Below, one piece after another: positions 7,353 through 13,935 of a stretch of 18,361 nucleotides of DNA. The stretch is taken from positions 1 to 18,361 of the forward strand of contig DAIRGS010000138.1 in the NCBI GenBank assembly GCA_036794395.1. Reading direction: 5' to 3'. Below the pieces are notes generated by a model, which did not search any database, had not been told where the DNA came from, and saw only the letters and a list, made by a program, of their open reading frames with translations. A program made the position numbers and the translations under genes. The stretch's first letter is position 1, and the number at the start of each line of letters is the position of its first letter. Source of the DNA: DASXMX01 sp036794395. GTDB taxonomy: Bacteria > Planctomycetota > Phycisphaerae > Tepidisphaerales > Tepidisphaeraceae.

Positions 7353-8279
7353 TCAGGTTTCCGGATACGCCTTTTGATTGGGGTTATCCGTTCCATACAC
7401 CGGGATACTGTGCGGATTGTCGTCCACCGGAGTGGCCGGGAACACGACTGTTTCAACTGGCCCGGCCGGGCCCGCATCGGTATGCAACACCCGCCGGCGG
7501 GCAATAACGATCGCTCCAACCATCGCGATGGTGAGCATCAGACCGGCAAGTTCAAGGCTGATCTGCTGATAGCCGAACAGGTAAACACCCAACTGCTGCG
7601 TGTTTCCTTCGAGCGCAGGTGCCCCGGCAGGCGGGTTAATTACCCCTATGTTTAACGGCCCGCCCGGTGTCAGGCCTTCGGGTCGATCGAAGATCACCAG
7701 CAGCAGCACGCCCATCAGCGCGAAACCAATCGCCGAGGCGATAAACGGGTCGCGGCTGCGATTATCGTAATCCACCATCTGCTGCGACGCCGAAGCCCCA
7801 TCCGACGGTTGCACCGCCAGCATAATCACGAACACATATGTAATGAGAATGGCCCCGGCATAGATAATGACCAGAGCCGCGGCCATGAAATCGGCCCGAA
7901 GCAACACAAACAATCCCGAGGTCGCAAACACCGTCAGCACAAAATAAAGCGCCGAATACACCGGCCGGCGATGCGTCACCACCCGCACCGCGCCGAACAG
8001 CGAGATCGCAGCGAAGATCCAGAAGTACGCGGTATGAAGGCTTGTCTGATGGACCAGCGCCTCATGCCGCAGCACCAGCGCCATGAACATCAGCCCGGCC
8101 GCTCCAAGGATGGCCCCGCCCAGCTTGCGCCAGTTGGGGTGGTAGTGCGATGGCAGCAGCAGCACGGTTCCGATTCCCGCGATGACGCAGAGAACCAGCA
8201 CCGCAAGCGAGTTCACAACCGGCTTGGCATCTGCCAGTGAAACCGAGATCCCGATAGTCGATGGATGGAAACCCAGCAT
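7353..8279 (-). CDS. nuoJ: NADH-quinone oxidoreductase subunit J, N-terminally extended
   Basis: Membrane subunit of complex I next to the quinone-binding module. The canonical NuoJ core runs from about residue 83 to 265: FWIFAAISLFGAVRVVTHRRPVYSALYFVL, then LRADFMAAALVIIYAGAILITYVFVIML, which includes the conserved YAGAI (Y140) with its pi-bulge helix. The 308-residue product is longer than typical NuoJ (about 170-200): roughly 80 extra N-terminal residues form two additional hydrophobic segments (about 21-43 and 54-70), and a Pro/Thr-rich polar tail follows the last helix. The ATG at 8279 has AGGGAAG almost touching it, which is close for a ribosome binding site. A later start is possible but would remove part of the first extra helix. 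It is the first gene of the local nuo run. Confidence 0.93.
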   Translation of the reverse strand: MLGFHPSTIGISVSLADAKPVVNSLAVLVLCVIAGIGTVLLLPSHYHPNWRKLGGAILGAAGLMFMALVLRHEALVHQTSLHTAYFWIFAAISLFGAVRVVTHRRPVYSALYFVLTVFATSGLFVLLRADFMAAALVIIYAGAILITYVFVIMLAVQPSDGASASQQMVDYDNRSRDPFIASAIGFALMGVLLLVIFDRPEGLTPGGPLNIGVINPPAGAPALEGNTQQLGVYLFGYQQISLELAGLMLTIAMVGAIVIARRRVLHTDAGPAGPVETVVFPATPVDDNPHSIPVYGTDNPNQKAYPET

Positions 8280-8304
8280 CTTCCCTAAAGCGCACGCCGC
8301 GCGG

Positions 8305-8457
8305 TCCAGGCGAAGCCCGGGCCCACCGGCCTACGCGGCCCATGGCCCGCCCCGCCGCCATTGAAGGTGCGGAGTCTATGAGCGCCCGTTTTCCTTTGCA
8401 AGATCGTCGTGACGGATTTCACAAAGACGCTCAACCCCCTCGCCGGCTTCGCCTGGA
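8305..8457. repeat. 13-bp inverted repeat in the nuoJ leader
   Basis: TCCAGGCGAAGCC at 8305-8317 is exactly matched by its reverse complement GGCTTCGCCTGGA at 8445-8457, with 127 bases between. Similarity stops sharply at both ends of each arm. The enclosed DNA contains the only promoter-like pair I could place before nuoJ. Function unknown: it could be a small non-autonomous element, a paired operator, or chance in GC-rich DNA. Confidence 0.5.
8373..8401 (-). promoter_or_regulatory. Weak candidate sigma-70-like promoter for nuoJKLMN
   Basis: On the minus strand TTGCAA (8401-8396) and TAGACT (8378-8373) are 17 bases apart. Each matches the -35 and -10 consensus at four of six positions. It lies 94 bases before the nuoJ ATG and would transcribe nuoJKLMN. 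With so few matches in a short leader this is only a candidate. Confidence 0.22.
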
Positions 8458-8472
8458 ACCATCCTCCGGCGC

Positions 8473-8676
8473 TCACCATGTCAATTCTTTTAGAAGCCGG
8501 TCCACAAGAATATCCATCGTCCAATCCTGCATGACGCGATCGTCCCTCAAATTCCGTAGCGACGCCGCCGCGTCGTTCAGTTTTCTCGGAATATCCCGGC
8601 GAACAACCTTGGCTTGCCTGGCGGCATGGGCCACATCGCTCGACACGCTCCGTTGTAATGTTCCCGCAATCAGCAT
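8473..8676 (-). CDS. Small hypothetical protein (67 residues)
   Basis: I do not recognise this protein. It is supported mainly by its translation start: AAGGGAGAG at 8681-8689 sits 4 bases before the ATG at 8676, one of the best ribosome binding sites in the window. The product looks soluble and mostly helical, has charge patterning (RRDIPRKLNDAAASLRNLRDD around residues 26-46) and ends in DILVDRLLKELTW. No signal peptide, membrane helix or metal motif is visible. It lies 193 bases upstream of nuoJ on the same strand, so it could be the first gene of that transcript, and it is divergent from the TPR-sulfotransferase. Longer open frames cross the same DNA on both strands (8261-8872 and 8285-8854) but look like low-complexity shadows without start signals. 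Confidence 0.55.
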   Translation of the reverse strand: MLIAGTLQRSVSSDVAHAARQAKVVRRDIPRKLNDAAASLRNLRDDRVMQDWTMDILVDRLLKELTW

Positions 8677-8975
8677 TGTGCTCTCCCTTCAAAAAGTTCA
8701 GTCTGACGATCGGGAAAGAACAAAGGCCGGACCACCGAATACCGCAATGCGCTGTCCAATAAGATATGTCCCGAGACTTCGACAGGCGCAGTCGACTGAC
8801 GATCCGGCAATGTTGTCCGCGACACCCCTGCGTCGCACCGACGCGATGACTCAAACGCCTCTCACATTTTGAGCAACCCCCAGCAATAAATTAAATTAAC
8901 GTCCGTTCTTGGATGTGGTTTGACAGCGAAATCACTTGACGGTCGAGCATCCGGGCATCGGCCCAGTGCAAATAA
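8677..8975. other. Divergent intergenic region between the 67-residue protein and the sulfotransferase
   Basis: No convincing gene. The right half holds an AT-rich block (8885-8899) unusual for this GC-rich neighbourhood, and TTGACA at 8920-8925 plus TTGACG at 8936-8941, neither followed by a recognisable -10 at proper spacing. The region must contain start signals for both divergent genes, but I cannot place them firmly. Confidence 0.4.
8869..8897 (+). promoter_or_regulatory. Weak candidate promoter for the TPR-sulfotransferase
   Basis: TTGAGC (8869-8874) and TAAATT (8892-8897) lie 17 bases apart, each with four of six consensus matches, in the only AT-rich patch of the leader, about 80 bases before the GTG start. 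Low confidence. Confidence 0.2.
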
Positions 8976-10562
8976 GTGGAGTCTGGGGTGCCGACAAGCG
9001 TTTCCAACTCAGTTCCTCTCTCCGACGCGATTTCTCTTGCCGTGGCGGCTGATCGCGCAATCGAAGCAGGCCGATTCCGCGAAGCGGTCGATTTGTATCT
9101 CCAGGCGCTGACCCTTCATCCCGCGCAACCCGAATGGCATTACAAACTTGGCGTTGCCGCACATAACTCCGGGCTACGCGACCTCGCGGGCCAGCATTTT
9201 ACCGAGGCCACAATTCTCGCCCCGCATCACCCTGCCCCCCACCAGGCGCTGGGAGACTGGTGCCGCAACGGCGGCGATATTTCCGGCGCATTGCAGCATA
9301 CCGAACGTGCCGTGGCCATCGCGCCCAATGAACCTGAAGTGCTTGTCAGCCGGGCATGGGCCCTGGCGGCCGCGGGGCGCACTGCCGAAGCCTGGGCCCT
9401 CGTCGAACAGCTCAACGCAACCGGCTACTGTCCGCCCAAACTCGCCGGCCTGTGCGGGCAGATTGCCGCTTCGGTCAATAAAGAACAGTCCGCCCTCAAC
9501 GTTCTTACAAACGTCTCGGCCTGTTCAACGCTCTCACCGTCGGATCGCCGGCAGGTTCACTTTGCCGCGGCCAAGATATTCGATCGATTGGGCCGATATG
9601 ACGAAGCATTCACCCACGCGACTGCCGCCCACGAGTCCAACCGGCGACCTTACAATCCCGCCCTCATGCGCAATCTGGTGGATCGTCGGATCCAGTACTA
9701 TACACCGCGGAAGTTGCACGACCTCCCACGCGCTTCCCATGGTAGCCGGCGTCCGATTTTCATCCTGGGCATGCCCCGCGCCGGCACTACGCTCGTCGAG
9801 CAAATCCTCGCGAGCCACCCGCAGGTTTACGGGGCCGGCGAATTGCCGCTCATCAGCGAGTTGGCCCTGTCCATGGCCGCCTCGGATCCGGGCTCATCCT
9901 TCGACTTTCCCGAGTGCCTCGATTCCCTTCCCCTCCGCGGTGCCAATCAACAAGCGGAAAAATTCCTCACCCACATCGCTTCGCTCAACTCAACCGCCCG
10001 TTTCGTCATCGACAAGATGCCCGAGAACTTTCTGTTCATGGGCTTCATCGCGACCATGTTTCCGGACTGTCACGTCATCCATTGCGTGCGCGATCCGCTG
10101 GATACCTGCCTGTCGTGTTACATGACCGACTTCACGCACGGCCATGAATTTGCCCAGGATCTGGATCATTTGGGCGACTACTACGTGCAATATCGCCGGC
10201 TGATGGCGCATTGGCACGATGTGTTGCACTACCCGATGATCGAAGTGCGGTATGAAGATGTTGTGTTTGATCTGGAAGCCCAGGCCCGCCGGCTCCTTGA
10301 GCAACTGGATCTGCCCTGGGACCCGCACTGCCTCGAATTCCACAAGAACCCCCGCTACGTCACCACCGCCAGCCTGCACCAGGTGCGGCGTCCGATATAC
10401 AGCGAATCGGTTGGCCGGTGGCAGCACTATGAAATGCACCTGTCGAAGCTGAAGGCATCGCTTCAGCTTGACACGACGCAAGTCCCAACGCTGACGTTCC
10501 CGTCGCATGCCGCCCATTCACGCGGGAACGAAGAACCGATCGCGTCCGAACGATCGATTTAA
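8976..10562 (+). CDS. TPR-containing sulfotransferase family protein
   Basis: Predicted to transfer a sulfuryl group from PAPS to an unidentified acceptor. The 528-residue product has an N-terminal TPR region (about residues 20-140, e.g. AIEAGRFREAVDLYLQALTLHP) and a helical linker. A C-terminal sulfotransferase domain (Sulfotransfer_3 type) spans about 258-490. The PAPS 5'-phosphosulfate loop is clear at 265-272 (GMPRAGTT) and the 3'-phosphate motif at 370-380 (CVRDPLDTCLS). HPQVYGAGELPLISEL and VIDKMPENFLFMG are typical of this fusion family. No signal peptide or membrane helix is seen, so it is probably cytoplasmic. The start is uncertain: GTG at 8976 gives the longest form, while a GTG at 8988 has GGAG about 7 bases before it. 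It stands alone on its strand with no carbohydrate or PAPS synthesis genes beside it, so the acceptor cannot be inferred. Confidence 0.92.
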   Translation: MESGVPTSVSNSVPLSDAISLAVAADRAIEAGRFREAVDLYLQALTLHPAQPEWHYKLGVAAHNSGLRDLAGQHFTEATILAPHHPAPHQALGDWCRNGGDISGALQHTERAVAIAPNEPEVLVSRAWALAAAGRTAEAWALVEQLNATGYCPPKLAGLCGQIAASVNKEQSALNVLTNVSACSTLSPSDRRQVHFAAAKIFDRLGRYDEAFTHATAAHESNRRPYNPALMRNLVDRRIQYYTPRKLHDLPRASHGSRRPIFILGMPRAGTTLVEQILASHPQVYGAGELPLISELALSMAASDPGSSFDFPECLDSLPLRGANQQAEKFLTHIASLNSTARFVIDKMPENFLFMGFIATMFPDCHVIHCVRDPLDTCLSCYMTDFTHGHEFAQDLDHLGDYYVQYRRLMAHWHDVLHYPMIEVRYEDVVFDLEAQARRLLEQLDLPWDPHCLEFHKNPRYVTTASLHQVRRPIYSESVGRWQHYEMHLSKLKASLQLDTTQVPTLTFPSHAAHSRGNEEPIASERSI

Positions 10563-10846
10563 ACTGTCCCCGGTGGGAACGGCGTGCGGATCTGGCGGGC
10601 GACCTCTTCAACAAGCTCACGACCGTTTGCCCCCATCGTGTTTCGCATCGTTCTCAGGAACTCCAGCGTGCGACCAGCCGCGTCTTCCCAACCCCAGACG
10701 CAGTGATCAAACTCGCAGTAGGCAATTTTCGGAATCGGCCCTCCGCGATAAATCAAAGTGCATTGCTTGAACGTGCACTGAGTGTACGTGTTGCCATCCA
10801 CATGCTCTGTCGCGCCGTTGTATTCACGACCCACATAGTCCGCCAT
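10559..10846 (-). CDS. Small pentapeptide-like hypothetical protein
   Basis: Function unknown. The 95-residue product resembles a widespread family of short proteins with a YTQCTFKQCTLIYRGGP-type core (residues 21-37) and a second CEFDHCVW strand (44-51), followed by AAGRTLEFLRTM (57-68). Cysteines at 24, 29, 44 and 49 recur with about five-residue spacing, suggesting a short right-handed beta-helix. This recognition is from memory of the pattern, not a search. The ATG at 10846 is preferred to an upstream start at 10879 because GGAGA lies about 7 bases before it. The stop codon overlaps that of the convergent sulfotransferase. It lies 121 bases downstream of the DUF4159-type pair on the same strand and has a TATAGT box at 10916-10911 without a matching -35. 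Confidence 0.7.
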   Translation of the reverse strand: MADYVGREYNGATEHVDGNTYTQCTFKQCTLIYRGGPIPKIAYCEFDHCVWGWEDAAGRTLEFLRTMRNTMGANGRELVEEVARQIRTPFPPGTV

Positions 10847-10967
10847 CGCAGTCTCCAAACCGTTTGCACAAACCCTCAAAACCCGCGGGACTCAAGTCCT
10901 CGCCTCGCCAACTATACACGCTCCGCGGCCAGAGCCCAGCCCTTGGACCATTGATGGGTTCGCAATA

Positions 10968-13931
10968 TCAATGTTGAGGCGCGGCCGTCGGCGCAGAGGA
11001 CCGCCACGCAACCAGGTTTCGCGCAACCTGCTCGCAGGTCGATGGCAGATACCCCGCAATTCCCCACGTGTTGGTTCCGAGCAACCCGCTGGTCACGTCG
11101 ATCGGGGTAAAGATCACATATCCCTCCCCCACCTGCGCCATCTCCAACGAAGGTGGCTTGGTCAGCGTATTCAACGCGAACGACCTGAGCTTGAGATTCA
11201 CGTGCGCCATCAAAACATGATCGGCGGGCACCGGGGCCAGCCGTGCTCCGGGAAACGCGCGAGGCATGAGATCCTGCTGAACGCTATTCGCAAATCCAGG
11301 CTGCCCACCCGTGGAATCAATGAAGACCACGCCGCCCGCTCGCACATATCGTCCCAGTGCCATGCACTGGGCATCGGAAAAGGGGTTGGCCTGCGTTCCG
11401 GTCAAAAGCGCCAGCGGCGCGGTATCAGGGGCGAGGTTTTCCAGCGGCGTTTGTTGAATGTCCAGCGAAACACCCGACTCGTTTTGAAGAATCTTTGACA
11501 GCCGCGGCCAGGCGTAAGGTTCAGGGTTCCAATTGCCGGCATAGCTAAGGCGGGCGATCCGAATCTTTTGTGCGGGTTCTCCGGCCGGTTCCGGAACACA
11601 TGGATTTGCAACTCGATTTCGCAGCTCCTTTTTTCCCGAGGCATAGGCAAAGATGTTAATGCNNNNNNNNNNTTGCGTGACTTTCCGCTGCCGCTGCCAC
11701 GCCGCCGAGAGATCGACAGGAGAATGCACAATCAATAACCGGCTTCCATTGCTCACCCCCAAAAGCCCCGGCGGCGCCGTGATCGGATAGTTAATCGAAA
11801 ACAACAGATGCTTGGGCGGAAGGCGTTCGAGCTTGTAGGCCGGACAGATTTTTTCCGCCAACGTCGGCACCCACCGGTTGAACGCATCCGATGCGCCATC
11901 CGCCTGGGTCAGAATCAATCCACCGGCCTCAACGAAACTGCGAAGCTTTTCGTAATGGGCCTCGGTGAACTGGGGTGCCTGATTGCTGGCGATAAACAAA
12001 ACCGGCGAATCAAACCAGTCCTGCCACGGCCGATCGACGCTCACCACCTGCCAGTTCACCGGATGCTCAAGCTCGTGCGACGCAAAATGCGCCAGATTTG
12101 CCAGATCACGCGGCCGATTCGCCCAAAACTTTTCAAACCGCAATTTATCCATCATCACCGGATGACGCCCACGCCCCAGAAACAACAGGACGTAGGAAGT
12201 GGCGATCATCGTGTCATCCGACAGGGAATACTTGCCGTACGCTCCATCAGGCCATTGGGCTTTCATCGCCTTGTCAGCCAGCTCGCGGTACCAGTCATGT
12301 GTCCCGAAAAACTTCAGCCCGCTTGCCAGGCCCACCCGTTCCAGGGAATACAGGTCGTAGCCAAGATAAAACGAGTTCTCGTTGGGCGTATCGACGGCAT
12401 GATCGGCCGCCTCAAGCCACCGCAGACCCCGTCCGATTTGATCCGGGAACGGATCGCGCTGCACTTCGCCACGGAATTTCGGCACCTCAAGGTAGTCGTA
12501 CGTCACCATCAGAGAGGACAGTCCGCCGCACGTCATCGCCAATGTGGTCTGGGGCGTGTAATTGCTGTACGGCCATTGCCCATCCGACTTCTGACACGTC
12601 TTCCAATGCCGATCCACCGCTTCCCAGTATTTGATCGGAACCTCAACTCCGACCTCCGCCCCCGCCCATACCCCCAGCAGCCCATATTGCGAATTGGAAT
12701 TATCCCACGGCAGATCGAGCAGCGATTGATAGGTGTACGAGCCTTCCTTCTGCCCCATCACCAGCCATTTTACATCTGCCTCCAGAACCTTCCGATCCTC
12801 CGGCCGATCATAAACCGCCAGCGCCGCGGCACGGAGGCTGTGAGCGTAAGTCATCGGCGTTTCCCGCTCCGCCGACGGCGCATCGAGATTGTGCGCCTTC
12901 ATGGCCGCGATCATCGGGGGCATCAGCGTGCCATGAATGCTCAAACGATCGTCATCTAGCGATTGCCCCGCCTGAAGCAACGCATAAACGCACAGCGCGT
13001 GTAGACCCGCCCGGCGAACCTCGCTCCCACCCAATCCGGGTGCCAATTCCGCTCCGCGAAAATTCGACAGGATCAAATCCACCGCAAGCTGCATCGAATG
13101 ACCGATGCGCGAATCCAGGTCTTCCGATGCCGGCTTTGACTGTGCAAAAACCGGCGGCACTTGGGGCCTCGCTGGGGCGATCCCTGCCTGTGGTGCGGGA
13201 TAAACCGCCGGCCGAGTTTGCGGCTCGGGTAGTGACCGTTGAGGCTCTGGAACTGACTTGGCCTCGTACGGCGACACGTTTGTCGGAGTGGTCGCCGGCG
13301 CAACTGCCGCTTGCGATGCTTCGGTCTGAGTGGCATCGGGTTCCACGCTCTTTAAAGCCGGTGGGTCGCTTGAAATCAACAACCGATAAATCCGCTCCTG
13401 ATCGGCACGAGCCGTATTAAATAGTTCGCGCACGCGCGGGTCGGCAGAGTTGGAGCCTGTGGAAGTCGCCAGTAGTTTCCCGTAGGCCGCGTGAGCCTCG
13501 GCAAGCTGTCCGCTCAGGGCCAGCTCCTCTGCTTTGGACTTCATCGATGACAGCCGGACGTATTCACCATCCTTCGCCGGCGCAGCCTCAGCCGCCGAAA
13601 CGGGTAAAGACTTTCGCGCCGCAAGCACCGCCAGCGTCGCGACCAGCCCAATCGCGATCACGCCGCACGCGACCAAAGCAATCACCGGCCCACGCGAGGG
13701 CGCCGATTTCACTTTCCTGACGGCGCGTCGAGGCGCCGACACTTCGCTCGACGAGACAATCGATTGGAGCGACGACACCGCATCTTCAGTTTGCCCGCCC
13801 CACGGCGCTTCGGCCGGCGGACTGTCCAGCGTGATGTGCGATCCGCAAGCCGGGCATAAAAACGAAGGCGTCGGAGCCGCAAGCTCCAGCACTTTCCCAC
13901 ACTGCGGACATTGAACTCGCACGCTTGGCAT
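10968..13931 (-). CDS. Zinc-ribbon / membrane-anchored alpha-toroid protein with two DUF4159-like domains (second paralogue)
   Basis: Function unknown. About 987 residues with this layout: zinc ribbon (C8-x2-C11 and C26-x2-C29), one transmembrane helix at about 82-105, a short helical hairpin region (123-190), a Pro/Ala-rich linker (190-268), then an alpha-alpha toroid of the prenyltransferase/squalene-cyclase type (about 275-590) with a QW-like motif CQKSDGQWPY (446-455). Two DUF4159-like domains follow: about 600-770 (NRPRDLANLAHF, DWFDSPVLFIAS, FVEAGGLILTQAD) and about 795-975 (SYAGNWNPEPYAWPRL, ALLTGT, YVRAGGVVFID). The helix after an N-terminal zinc ribbon predicts a cytoplasmic ribbon with the bulk outside the membrane, if topology is standard. 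The ATG is 4 bases after the upstream paralogue's stop codon, indicating translational coupling; its own ribosome binding site is weak (AAGAAG). Ten Ns interrupt codons 754-757. Confidence 0.9.
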   Translation of the reverse strand: MPSVRVQCPQCGKVLELAAPTPSFLCPACGSHITLDSPPAEAPWGGQTEDAVSSLQSIVSSSEVSAPRRAVRKVKSAPSRGPVIALVACGVIAIGLVATLAVLAARKSLPVSAAEAAPAKDGEYVRLSSMKSKAEELALSGQLAEAHAAYGKLLATSTGSNSADPRVRELFNTARADQERIYRLLISSDPPALKSVEPDATQTEASQAAVAPATTPTNVSPYEAKSVPEPQRSLPEPQTRPAVYPAPQAGIAPARPQVPPVFAQSKPASEDLDSRIGHSMQLAVDLILSNFRGAELAPGLGGSEVRRAGLHALCVYALLQAGQSLDDDRLSIHGTLMPPMIAAMKAHNLDAPSAERETPMTYAHSLRAAALAVYDRPEDRKVLEADVKWLVMGQKEGSYTYQSLLDLPWDNSNSQYGLLGVWAGAEVGVEVPIKYWEAVDRHWKTCQKSDGQWPYSNYTPQTTLAMTCGGLSSLMVTYDYLEVPKFRGEVQRDPFPDQIGRGLRWLEAADHAVDTPNENSFYLGYDLYSLERVGLASGLKFFGTHDWYRELADKAMKAQWPDGAYGKYSLSDDTMIATSYVLLFLGRGRHPVMMDKLRFEKFWANRPRDLANLAHFASHELEHPVNWQVVSVDRPWQDWFDSPVLFIASNQAPQFTEAHYEKLRSFVEAGGLILTQADGASDAFNRWVPTLAEKICPAYKLERLPPKHLLFSINYPITAPPGLLGVSNGSRLLIVHSPVDLSAAWQRQRKVTQXXXXINIFAYASGKKELRNRVANPCVPEPAGEPAQKIRIARLSYAGNWNPEPYAWPRLSKILQNESGVSLDIQQTPLENLAPDTAPLALLTGTQANPFSDAQCMALGRYVRAGGVVFIDSTGGQPGFANSVQQDLMPRAFPGARLAPVPADHVLMAHVNLKLRSFALNTLTKPPSLEMAQVGEGYVIFTPIDVTSGLLGTNTWGIAGYLPSTCEQVARNLVAWRSSAPTAAPQH
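11663..11672. other. Assembly gap (10 Ns) inside the second DUF4159 paralogue
   Basis: Ten Ns fall between a CAA codon and a partial codon NGC on the coding strand, in the linker between the two DUF4159-like domains. The frame continues on both sides. In the tandem paralogue the matching segment (AWQ to GIN) is three codons longer and has Gly where NGC stands, so the true missing length is more likely about 19 bases than 10. Confidence 0.95.
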
Positions 13932-13935
13932 CTTC

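Noticed and set aside
7331..7519. Extended NuoK of 165 residues
   Set aside because: The added part is out-of-frame translation of the nuoJ 3' end; canonical NuoK begins at the ATG at 7330.
8261..8872. Overlapping long frames on both strands (plus 8261-8872, minus 8285-8854) before the sulfotransferase
   Set aside because: Products are Arg/Ser/Pro-rich without recognisable motifs and neither has a ribosome binding site; the 67-codon frame at 8473-8676 has much better start evidence.
11663..11672. Frameshift or broken gene at the Ns
   Set aside because: The same frame continues on both sides with clear paralogue alignment, so this is an assembly gap and not a mutation.
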